Positions 7,485 to 15,659 of a DNA stretch of 64,000 bases are shown one piece after another. The notes under the pieces were generated by a model. That model did no database searches. It saw only the letters and a list, made by a program, of their open reading frames with translations, and was not told the DNA's origin. A program made the position numbers and the translations under genes. Source of the DNA: an uncultured Flammeovirgaceae bacterium (lineage in GTDB: Bacteria; Bacteroidota; Bacteroidia; Cytophagales; Cyclobacteriaceae); assembly GCA_913045135.1 (NCBI GenBank), contig CAJWQD010000001.1, positions 1 through 64,000 on the forward strand, read 5' to 3'. Position 1 is the first letter of the stretch. The number at the start of each line of letters is the position of its first letter.

Positions 7485-8972
7485 CTATTTTGTGAATCTA
7501 CGATACAAAAAATTATTGGCCAATAGTCCTATGACTATTACGCCCATCCATTGAGTAATAATAGATGCATTACTGTAAACACTGATTATATTCCATAGTC
7601 CAGATGCATCAAACCAAGGATAGTCACTGTAACCTCTGGACATCCACCAATAAATCAAGAAAATAGCCAAAGGAATGTTTAGTATCATACATGTTTTGAA
7701 ATAGGTAGAGGAAACTTTAAAATCAGAATCTAAGTCTATAAAATTCTTTTTGAATTGTGAAAATCCATATTTTGCCACTGCCAATAAAATAAATAGACCT
7801 GATAGAATTAAACCTACACCCCAAACCCAATCTTGATTTGTGAAAAAATCTAGACTGTACGCTGACGGGAATCCAAAAATAATGAAGAAAAAAATCACGT
7901 TTTTAGTCGATTTAATACGTGAAAAGCCTAAATCACTCAAGTTTTTGATAAGTAATTCGATCATAGCCAATAAAGAACTCAAAGCGGCAAAAAAAAGTGC
8001 CATGAAGAATACACTTGAAAGCAATGAACCACCTGCAATATTTGAAAACAAAACAGGTATCACAGTAAAAGTCAACGCCTGATTTCCACCTTGAAGATAA
8101 ATTATTGCATCCGCTTCTGTTTGAGACATAGCAAAAACAGCGGGTAAAATAGCCATTCCAGCCATTAACGAAGCTAAATTATTTCCAAAAGCACCTACAA
8201 ATGTATTAAGCGTCACATCTTCTTTATCGCTTGAATAAGATGATATAGTCATGATCAAACCCCATCCTGCACCAGTGGACCAGGCCGATTGTGTTAGTGC
8301 TTCAATCCAAATGATTGGATTAAAAAAATGATCAAAATTAATGGTAAACATGTATTCTAGTCCCAAAAATCCCTTTTCCATATTCAAAGAAATAATGGCC
8401 ACAATGATCAAAAGAACAAAAAGTGAAGGTATCAATATTTTATTGGCACGTTCCAATCCTTTTTGCAGACCACTTGCAAGTAATAAAGAACCTAATACAA
8501 CTATAGCGACATATAATAGAATGGTCATCCAATTTCCATTGGATACCGAATTCCAGAACTGATGAAGATAATCTGGATTTTCAATCAATCGTGATTTTAG
8601 AGATTGTTCAGCAAATATATTTGATAAAGAAAAACTAAAATATCGTAAGGACCATGCCGTAACCACAGAATAATAAAAAGCGATACCAAGCGTACAAGCG
8701 GTAATAAAAAAGCCCATGAAGGTAAAAGGTTTTCCAGCAAAAATGGCAAAAGATCCAATAACACCTTTTTTATATTTCTTACCAATTGAAAATTCTGCCA
8801 AGAGCAGAGGAATTGACCAAATAAGTAAAAATAAAATCCAAAGTAGTAGAAAAGCGCCACCGTATTGACCCGCAAGTCTTGGAAATCTCCAAAGATTTCC
8901 TGCTCCGATAGCCATCCCTAATGAAGCTAAAATAATACCCCATCGATTACTGAATTGCTCTATCTGTTTCAC
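7485..8972 (-). CDS. Sodium-dependent transporter of the NSS (SNF) family, MetP-like
   Basis: An inner-membrane Na+ symporter of the neurotransmitter:sodium symporter family, 495 residues with about 12 hydrophobic spans. The N-terminal RWGIILASLGMAIGAGNLWR is the family's TM1 with the unwound sodium-site loop (GAGNLWRFP). TM6 to TM8 features follow (WSTGAGWGLIMTISSYSSDK). The family imports amino acids or related solutes. The presence of a MetS-like small protein downstream on the same strand suggests the MetPS subtype (methionine/alanine). Translation starts at GTG; a TAAGTTTG box lies 13-20 bases upstream, so the leader is very short. Confidence 0.92.
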   Translation of the reverse strand: MKQIEQFSNRWGIILASLGMAIGAGNLWRFPRLAGQYGGAFLLLWILFLLIWSIPLLLAEFSIGKKYKKGVIGSFAIFAGKPFTFMGFFITACTLGIAFYYSVVTAWSLRYFSFSLSNIFAEQSLKSRLIENPDYLHQFWNSVSNGNWMTILLYVAIVVLGSLLLASGLQKGLERANKILIPSLFVLLIIVAIISLNMEKGFLGLEYMFTINFDHFFNPIIWIEALTQSAWSTGAGWGLIMTISSYSSDKEDVTLNTFVGAFGNNLASLMAGMAILPAVFAMSQTEADAIIYLQGGNQALTFTVIPVLFSNIAGGSLLSSVFFMALFFAALSSLLAMIELLIKNLSDLGFSRIKSTKNVIFFFIIFGFPSAYSLDFFTNQDWVWGVGLILSGLFILLAVAKYGFSQFKKNFIDLDSDFKVSSTYFKTCMILNIPLAIFLIYWWMSRGYSDYPWFDASGLWNIISVYSNASIITQWMGVIVIGLLANNFLYRRFTK

Positions 8973-8984
8973 TCTGGTTTTTTA

Positions 8985-8992
8985 CAAACTTA
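8985..8992 (-). promoter_or_regulatory. Bacteroidota -7 promoter box for the NSS transporter
   Basis: Read on the minus strand this is TAAGTTTG, an exact fit to the Bacteroidota -7 consensus TAnnTTTG. Transcription would begin only a few bases before the GTG start at 8972, giving a nearly leaderless message. A TTTC-like -33 element lies about 22 bases further upstream. Confidence 0.5.
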
Positions 8993-9203
8993 ATCAACGG
9001 AATATAGCATGAAATTTTCAGACGGCTCATTAATTTGACCGATAATAAAAAAAGTTACTAACTAATTGATCTACGAATTATTTTTAAAATTTAGATTTTA
9101 TCTAATGTCGATATCGAGCCGCAAAAACAATCATCTTACCTGAATTACGGTATTTAAAATTGTTTAAGAATGTAAAATCATTTCAAGATGATTCCTTTAG
9201 TTG

Positions 9204-9215
9204 TAGTTGCAACTA
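9204..9215. promoter_or_regulatory. Perfect palindrome, likely MarR operator
   Basis: TAGTTGCAACTA is a perfect 12-bp palindrome, about 30 bases before the start codon of the marR pseudogene. It is flanked by a wider imperfect repeat (TTTAGTTG...CAACTAAA). Size, symmetry and position fit an autoregulatory MarR-family operator. The TTG inside it could also serve as the -33 element. Confidence 0.55.
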
Positions 9216-9244
9216 AATTAGTGTAATTTACGACAAAGTTTAAA

Positions 9245-9720
9245 ATGGATAAAGAAGATTTTTTTCCATAGTTCGAAAAACTCTTATTGCCCTAGCTTAG
9301 AGGAGCGATGAAATCCTTCGATTTTCATTTAGCTGATGAGCCATCGCATGCCGGAGTTGCTTTATTTTAACACCAAATTATATTCTTGTGTGTCCTTAGC
9401 TTACAAGATAGAATAGTACAAAATGATCTGGCCTATATCAGTGATAGGGATAAACCTAATTAACCCGTCTAATATCAAATATGAAACGGAAGGGGCTTTT
9501 AAAACGTAAAAATTCCAAATTAGACAAAAGGATCAATAACGTATTCATCACTCATAAAGGATTAAAAGAAACGAAAAATGCATTTTCAATAATCATAAAT
9601 GAAATTGATAATATTCAACATAAGTTAGACACTGATGAGATCGAAACAACCATTAAAGTTTTAAAACAAATAATCACGTATACCAATCGAAAAGAGCTAC
9701 CGCTCACTATTGTGAAATAA
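9245..9720 (+). pseudogene. Decayed MarR-family transcriptional regulator
   Basis: Reading from ATG 9245 gives MarR-like sequence interrupted by stops: MDKEDFFP, TAG (9269), FEKLLLP, TAG (9293), then LRGAMKSFDFHLADEPSHAG, a TAA after GVALF, then LCVLSLQDRIVQNDLAYISD (the recognition-helix region). After DRDK come two more stops. A frameshift near 9475 leads into the open C-terminal frame from 9481, MKRKGLLKRKNSKLDKRINN, the MarR wing and dimerisation helices. Total length (about 158 codons) is normal for MarR. Several independent stop codons plus a frameshift make sequencing error unlikely. It stands directly upstream of the RND pump genes, which it would once have repressed. Confidence 0.85.
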
Positions 9721-9721
9721 A

Positions 9722-10834
9722 ATGAGACAGATAACTATAGTAATTGGAATAATCATTTTTTTCGGTTCCATCTTTGGAGCTCAAAAAATTATATCAAGCA
9801 AAAAAAGCTATAAAACCAAAGAAAATAAACTTATTCCTTTGGCATATGTGAAAACAATCACAAATTATTCTATTCCTATCTCTATTAGAGAACAAGGTAG
9901 ACTTTTTGCCAAAAAAAGAATGAATTTGTTTGCTGAAGTCCAGGGAATTATGAAAGTAAGACCGAAGGAATTTAAACCGGGTATTTCGTTCAAAAAGGGA
10001 GAAATTATGATTGAAATGAAGAATGACGCTTATTATGCCAACCTCCAAGCTCAAAAAAGTATACTTCAAAATTTAATAACAAGCATTTTACCTGACTTAA
10101 GACTTGACTATCCAGATGCCTACCTAAAATGGGTGAACTACCTAAACAATTTTGAAATTAACCAACCATTGAAAAAACTGCCAGAAGCGACTTCAGATCA
10201 AGAAAAATTCTTTATTACAGGTAAAAATATTTATACTACTTTTTACAATACAAAAAACTTAGAATTAATATATCAAAAGCATCTTATCAAAGCTCCATTT
10301 GATGGAATTCTTACCTCTGCTCAAGTAGATCCAGGTACTGTGATTAGAACAGGGCAATTACTAGGTAATTTTATAGATCCAACAGAATATGAAATGCAAG
10401 TAGACGTTAGTAAAAATACTATTAAATCTATCAAAATAGGAGAAAGAGTTCAAGCTTACGCTCCAGATAATGAAACTAAAATTTATTCAGGAATTATCAC
10501 TAGAATTAACGGGAAAATTGATCAAGAAACGCAAACCGTAAAAGTATTTATATTACTTAAGGCATCCGATTTAAAAGAAGGCATGTTTTTAGAAGCCGTT
10601 ATACCAATTCAAAGTATTGAAAATGCATTTGAAGTAAATAGGTCATTGCTTATAAATCAGAATAAACTTTTTGTTGTTCAAGATAGTATCCTTACCCTTC
10701 TTTCGATCAAAATTTTACATAAAGGAGAAAAAAATGTAGTAGTAGATGGACTTTCTAATGGAATGCTAATGGTTGATCGAATCATTCCTAATGCCTATCA
10801 AGGAATGAAAGTGGCACCCATCCAAGTTAAATAA
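9722..10834 (+). CDS. RND efflux pump periplasmic adaptor (membrane fusion protein)
   Basis: The 370-residue adaptor bridges the inner-membrane RND pump and the outer-membrane channel. An N-terminal hydrophobic helix (ITIVIGIIIFFGSIFG) anchors it. It is followed by a lipoyl/barrel-sandwich half (GIMKVRPKEFKPGISFKKGE), a helical hairpin, the second lipoyl half (LIKAPFDGILTSAQVDPGTV) and a beta-barrel domain. This is the HlyD/AcrA order. Its ATG follows the end of the marR remnant by one base, and six bases separate its stop from the pump start, so the three pump genes form one transcription unit. Confidence 0.92.
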   Translation: MRQITIVIGIIIFFGSIFGAQKIISSKKSYKTKENKLIPLAYVKTITNYSIPISIREQGRLFAKKRMNLFAEVQGIMKVRPKEFKPGISFKKGEIMIEMKNDAYYANLQAQKSILQNLITSILPDLRLDYPDAYLKWVNYLNNFEINQPLKKLPEATSDQEKFFITGKNIYTTFYNTKNLELIYQKHLIKAPFDGILTSAQVDPGTVIRTGQLLGNFIDPTEYEMQVDVSKNTIKSIKIGERVQAYAPDNETKIYSGIITRINGKIDQETQTVKVFILLKASDLKEGMFLEAVIPIQSIENAFEVNRSLLINQNKLFVVQDSILTLLSIKILHKGEKNVVVDGLSNGMLMVDRIIPNAYQGMKVAPIQVK

Positions 10835-10839
10835 GAGCC

Positions 10840-13800
10840 ATGCAAAAGGTAATAAAATATTTTATAAACTTTCCAATAGCTGGATGGTTAATTGTTTTCG
10901 CCTTTGTGATACTTGGTATTGCTGGTATTAACAATTTAAAATCTTCTTTTTTCCCACTCGTTGAGAGTCGTAATATTTCAATTGATGTATATTACCCCGG
11001 AGCCTCTCCACAAGAAATGGAAGAAGGTATTGTTCTAAAAATCGAAGATAACCTCAAAGGAATTGTTGGAATAGACAGATTTACCTCCACCTCAACAGAG
11101 AACCATGCTAGCATACTCATAGAGGTCCTAAAAGGTTATAATATAGATGCCACTCTTTCCGATGTGAAAAATGCAGTGAATAAAATACCTTCATTTCCCT
11201 CAAGTATGGAGCCTCCCATAATAGCCAAACAAATATTTAGATCAGACGCAATAAGTATTGTCCTAAGTGGAAAAAATATTCCTCTAATGACTCTTAAATC
11301 ACTTGGAAGACAAGTAGAAAATGATTTAAGAGATTTCGAAGGAATATCACAAATCACAGTAACCGGTTACCCTGCAGAAGAAATAGAAATTGCCTTAAAT
11401 GAAGACAAAATGCGCGCTTACGAACTGACTTTCCCAGAAGTGGCAGCTGCTATCACATCGACAAATATCTTAGTCACTGGGGGGTCGATTAAAACCTCAC
11501 AAGAGGAATACCTCATTAGAGTGAGCAATAGAAGGTATTACGGTACTGAATTTGATCAAATCATTTTAAAAAGTAATGAAAATGGCAAACTTGTAAGACT
11601 GCAAGATGTGGCAATTATTTCAGATAAATGGTCTGAATCACCTGATAGATCCTACTTTAACGGAAAACCTTCTGTTCAATTAAATGTACAGGCAACAATA
11701 TCAGAGGATTTAGTAGATGTCGCTGAAAAAGTAAGAGGATATGTAACGCAATTTAATGCGCTGAATGACAATCTTCAATTAGACATTATTAGTGACCGAT
11801 CTATAGTTGTTGTGCAGCGAATTAATTTACTGCTAAAAAATGCACTTCAAGGAATTACTCTTGTACTGATTTTTTTAGCTCTTTTTCTCAAACCAAGATT
11901 AGCTTTTTGGGTAGCATTTGGATTACCCTTTTCCTTCTTAGGAATGTTTATTTTTGCAGGATTTTTTAACGTTACAATTAATGTTGTCTCATTATTCGGT
12001 ATGATCATCGTTATTGGTATTTTAGTTGATGACGGCATTGTTATTTCTGAAAACATCTACCATCATTACGAGAAGGGAAAATCTAGAATTCAAGCAGCAA
12101 TCGATGGTACATTGGAAGTGTTGCCCGCTATCACTTCAGCCATTCTTACCACATTGGTGGCATTTTCATCATTTTTCTTTTTAGAAGGAAGAATTGGAGA
12201 ATATTTTGGAGAAACAGCTACAATTGTTATCCTCACCTTGGGACTCTCACTGATTGAGGCTTTAATCATCCTGCCTTCTCACATTTCACATTCAAAATCG
12301 TTGACCAAGGCCCAAAAAACGTACTGGTTTAATGCCTATTCCGACAAAATGATGTCTTGGATGCGTGATAAGTTATATGCGCCTACCTTAGAATATTTTC
12401 TTCAAAACAAGGTTTTGGGTTTCGGCATCACCTTTGCTTTACTCATATTAACTATTGGCTCTATGGGAGGTGGAATAATTAAATTTTCATTTTTCCCCCA
12501 AATCGCTAGCGATCGTCTTGCCATTAATTTAAAAATGCCCCAAGGAACAAATGAATCTGTAGCTGACTCTATCATCTCACACATTGAAGAGCAAGCTTGG
12601 TTAGTAAATGATTCTTTGTCGAAAATGCAGACCGGAAAATTATCTGTAATCCAAAATATAATCCGACGGGTTGGACCTGGTACATCCACGGCATCTCTTA
12701 CCATCAATTTGCTGGCAGGTGAAGCTCGTGATGCCCCTGCTTACACAATCTCAGCTGCAATTGACAAGAAAGTAGGAAAAGTCGATGGTGCAGAGACTTT
12801 AATCTACGGATCTGGAAATTATTTTGGAGGTAAACCTGTGTCAGTATCTCTACTTAGTAATAACATCGATGAACTAAAACAAGCTAAACTTTTAGTTAAA
12901 GATTATCTAAAAGAAAATATTTTACTCAAGGATATTGAAGATAACGATCCTGCAGGGATAAAAGAATTAAAGCTTGAACTGAAGGAAAATGGCTATGCAA
13001 TGGGTTTTAGACTCAATACTCTAATCAATCAAGTACGGTCAGGATTCTTTGGGTATCAAGCCCAGCGCTTTCAAAGAAGACGAGATGAAATAAAGGTTTG
13101 GATAAGGTATGATAAGGAGACAAGATCTTCAATTACCAGCCTTGAAGAAATGCGGGTAGTAAGCCCGCAGGGTGTTCGGGTACCTTTAAGAGAAATTGCT
13201 AATTATGAGATACAACGAGGTGAAATCTCAATTAACCATCTTGATGGAAATAGAGAAATAAGATTGGATGCGGACCTCAAAAATCCAAAAACAAGTGCTA
13301 CAGAGATAGTACAAGAAATTAAGACCGAAATACTACCTATTCTTAAAAGACAATACCCAAGTGTTACTGCTTCATTTGACGGTCAAAGTAGAGAGGCAAA
13401 CAAAACAACAACATCTGCCGCTGCGACAATGCCCATAGTTCTATTTATGATTTTTGCAATTATTGCATTTACTTATCGCTCTGTGAGCCAACCACTCATT
13501 CTTTTAGTAATGATTCCTTTCAGTTTAATTGGAGTAGCCTGGGGGCATTGGATTCACGGATATCCTATTAATATTTCTTCTTTTCTAGGAATCATTGCAC
13601 TAATAGGAATTGTAGTAAATGACGGATTAGTTCTCATAGGAAAATTTAACACCAACTTAAGAGCAGGAATGAAATTCAATGAATCACTTATGGCTGCAGG
13701 GAAATCTCGCTTTCGTCCAATTTTTCTAACATCCGTCACAACAATAGCAGGTTTAGGACCACTAATTTTTGAAAAAAGCTTGCAAGCTCAATTCCTGATT

Positions 13801-13986
13801 CCAATGGCTGTATCTATAGCTTACGGCATTTTAGCCGCTACCGTTCTAACTCTGGTATTTCTACCTATGATGCTAACCTTAGGAAATTCTATGAAAGTGT
13901 GGGCATTATGGTTTTGGACTGGAACCAAGCCAACAAAAGAATCTGTGGAGCGTGCTGTTAAAGAATTAAACATTAGTTATGAATAA
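10840..13986 (+). CDS. RND-family efflux transporter permease (AcrB/HAE1-like)
   Basis: The 1048-residue proton-driven pump of a tripartite efflux system, about the AcrB length. It has TM1 at the N-terminus, two large periplasmic loops and two six-helix bundles. The proton-relay aspartates are present in TM4 (GILVDDGIVISENIY), and the partner TM10 region reads GIVVNDGLVLIGKFN. The family start (VLGIAGINNLKSSFFPLVE, with YPGASPQEMEEGI) is intact. No lesions were seen, in contrast with the upstream regulator. Substrates are not predictable; hydrophobic drugs, bile acids or metabolites are typical. The end overlaps the TolC gene by 8 bases. Confidence 0.95.
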   Translation: MQKVIKYFINFPIAGWLIVFAFVILGIAGINNLKSSFFPLVESRNISIDVYYPGASPQEMEEGIVLKIEDNLKGIVGIDRFTSTSTENHASILIEVLKGYNIDATLSDVKNAVNKIPSFPSSMEPPIIAKQIFRSDAISIVLSGKNIPLMTLKSLGRQVENDLRDFEGISQITVTGYPAEEIEIALNEDKMRAYELTFPEVAAAITSTNILVTGGSIKTSQEEYLIRVSNRRYYGTEFDQIILKSNENGKLVRLQDVAIISDKWSESPDRSYFNGKPSVQLNVQATISEDLVDVAEKVRGYVTQFNALNDNLQLDIISDRSIVVVQRINLLLKNALQGITLVLIFLALFLKPRLAFWVAFGLPFSFLGMFIFAGFFNVTINVVSLFGMIIVIGILVDDGIVISENIYHHYEKGKSRIQAAIDGTLEVLPAITSAILTTLVAFSSFFFLEGRIGEYFGETATIVILTLGLSLIEALIILPSHISHSKSLTKAQKTYWFNAYSDKMMSWMRDKLYAPTLEYFLQNKVLGFGITFALLILTIGSMGGGIIKFSFFPQIASDRLAINLKMPQGTNESVADSIISHIEEQAWLVNDSLSKMQTGKLSVIQNIIRRVGPGTSTASLTINLLAGEARDAPAYTISAAIDKKVGKVDGAETLIYGSGNYFGGKPVSVSLLSNNIDELKQAKLLVKDYLKENILLKDIEDNDPAGIKELKLELKENGYAMGFRLNTLINQVRSGFFGYQAQRFQRRRDEIKVWIRYDKETRSSITSLEEMRVVSPQGVRVPLREIANYEIQRGEISINHLDGNREIRLDADLKNPKTSATEIVQEIKTEILPILKRQYPSVTASFDGQSREANKTTTSAAATMPIVLFMIFAIIAFTYRSVSQPLILLVMIPFSLIGVAWGHWIHGYPINISSFLGIIALIGIVVNDGLVLIGKFNTNLRAGMKFNESLMAAGKSRFRPIFLTSVTTIAGLGPLIFEKSLQAQFLIPMAVSIAYGILAATVLTLVFLPMMLTLGNSMKVWALWFWTGTKPTKESVERAVKELNISYE

Positions 13987-15301
13987 ACTCAAATTATTAT
14001 CTCTCATTGCTATTTACTTAAATCTTCACGGTCATGGAATAGGACAAGAACTACTCACTAAGGATCTTGCAGTGGAGATTGCACTTGAAAACAATTTCGA
14101 TATAAAAGCAGCGAATAATATGACAAAAATTGCTGCGAATAATGCTGCAATAATGAACAGTGACTTTTTACCTTCACTGTCAGGAAGTGCCGGTTCTACA
14201 TTGGCATCAACCAACTCGACAAATGAATTTCAAGATAATAGGGTTGTAAGTGTTTCAGGAGCTGAAACTATCAGTTACAATGCTAGTTTATCCTTGAATT
14301 ATACTCTTTTTAATGGATTTAGTAGAAAATACACCTATGAAAAACTACGAGAAAATTATAATTTGACGGCACTGCAGGCAAGAAAAGTAATTGAGAATAC
14401 ACTCTACAATATTTTCTTTGCCTACTATGAAATTGCAAGACTCACTCAAGATCAATTAAATCAAAATAGATCTCTTACTATCTCAAAAGAACGCTTAAAC
14501 AAAGCTACTTTTAGTTTTGAATATGGTCAGAGCACCAAATTAGATGTATTGAATGCAGAGGTAGATTTTAATAATGATAGCATCAATTACCTTAACATCA
14601 GCCAATCATTAAAAACTGAAAAAAATAATCTTAACCTTTTATTGGGAAGAAATATAGACACGGCTTTTGAAGTGGATACTACTCTTTCTTTTTATGAAGA
14701 TCTAGTATTCGAGGTGTTATCAGATAAGGCGCATTCGAATAATGTTGAAGTACTCAAGCAAAACAGTAATCTTCGAAATGCAAAAACAAATATTAAAATT
14801 TCATCTGCCGCGATTATTCCTAATATAGGACTGACTACTCGTTATAATTGGGAGAATAGTGACTTTGGACCTGTTGGATTTCTTGCTACTCGCCAATCAG
14901 ATGGTTTGAACATTGGGACATCAATTTCGTGGAATCTCTGGGATGGAGGTAAGTCAAATACCGTCAGGCAAAATACTAAAATAGCTCTGGAAAATGAATC
15001 TATTTTAGTCGATCAAACTTTACTAAATCTAAATCGTAATTTGAATAATGCATGGACCAGCTATCAGACAGCATTATTTATCATGAAAGCTGAAAAAAAA
15101 AATTTAGAAACAAATCGACGTAATTTTGAACGCACCAAAGAACAATACAATCTTGGACAAATTACCTCGATAGCTTTCAGACAAGCCCAGCTTAATTTAC
15201 TGAACGCCCAGGTCAACTATAATGGTGCACGTTACAGTGCAAAAAAATCTGAGCTGGGTCTGCTTCAGTTGAGTGGGGATCTTTTACAGGCAAATTTCTA
15301 G
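13979..15301 (+). CDS. TolC-family outer membrane efflux channel
   Basis: The 440-residue outer-membrane channel of the pump. A signal peptide (KLLSLIAIYLNLHGHGIGQ) is followed by the two internally repeated OEP domains: LTKDLAVEIALENNFDIKAA opens the first and the second begins around residue 245. Typical periplasmic helix segments include ERTKEQYNLGQITSIAFRQA near the end. The start codon lies inside the last codons of the pump gene (8-base overlap), indicating coupled translation. No terminator-like hairpin is obvious after the stop. Confidence 0.93.
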   Translation: MNKLKLLSLIAIYLNLHGHGIGQELLTKDLAVEIALENNFDIKAANNMTKIAANNAAIMNSDFLPSLSGSAGSTLASTNSTNEFQDNRVVSVSGAETISYNASLSLNYTLFNGFSRKYTYEKLRENYNLTALQARKVIENTLYNIFFAYYEIARLTQDQLNQNRSLTISKERLNKATFSFEYGQSTKLDVLNAEVDFNNDSINYLNISQSLKTEKNNLNLLLGRNIDTAFEVDTTLSFYEDLVFEVLSDKAHSNNVEVLKQNSNLRNAKTNIKISSAAIIPNIGLTTRYNWENSDFGPVGFLATRQSDGLNIGTSISWNLWDGGKSNTVRQNTKIALENESILVDQTLLNLNRNLNNAWTSYQTALFIMKAEKKNLETNRRNFERTKEQYNLGQITSIAFRQAQLNLLNAQVNYNGARYSAKKSELGLLQLSGDLLQANF

Positions 15302-15308
15302 CAACCTA

Positions 15309-15630
15309 CTATTTTCGCCTTTTTGAAACATAAGACGAAAAAATTAAAATAATCGTTAGAATCAACAGACCGATTAAACTACCTTCAAATAGATAATCGA
15401 TGATGGAAAAGTCCCATTGATCGCTGTCTATACTATAATGAAAATTCCTCTCATGGCCTAACCAGTAATGAAACCAGAGTACATTAATAAACCTAAATTT
15501 TTGGCTTGATCCACAGAAATAGAGTTTTTTAGCTCGTAGATATCTACCCTCAACGCTAAGAAATCAGTCCCCAAATTAAAATAATAAACAATTAAAATAG
15601 AAAACGAACAATCCGCAGAATTTTAATCGC
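15309..15630 (-). pseudogene. Decayed gene for a small membrane protein
   Basis: Three frames of the minus strand read like successive parts of one small protein. First comes a hydrophobic start (ILRIVRFLF, stop, LFIILIWGLIS). Then in another frame comes LGTDFLALRVDIYELKNSIS with VDQAKNLGLL. In a third frame comes INVLWFHYWLGHERNFHYSI and FEGSLIGLLILTIILIFSSY, ending VSKRRK and TAG. The order TM, soluble part, TM, basic tail is coherent. I do not recognise the family. At least two frameshifts and one stop are needed, so I call it a pseudogene rather than coding DNA. Confidence 0.5.
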
Positions 15631-15659
15631 TACTTTATCTTGAAACCTACTTAAACAAA

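Noticed and set aside
9269-9480. Stop-codon recoding as an explanation for the interrupted marR frame
   Set aside because: TAG, TAA and TGA all occur in the frame and a frameshift is also needed, while neighbouring genes use ordinary stops; decay is simpler.
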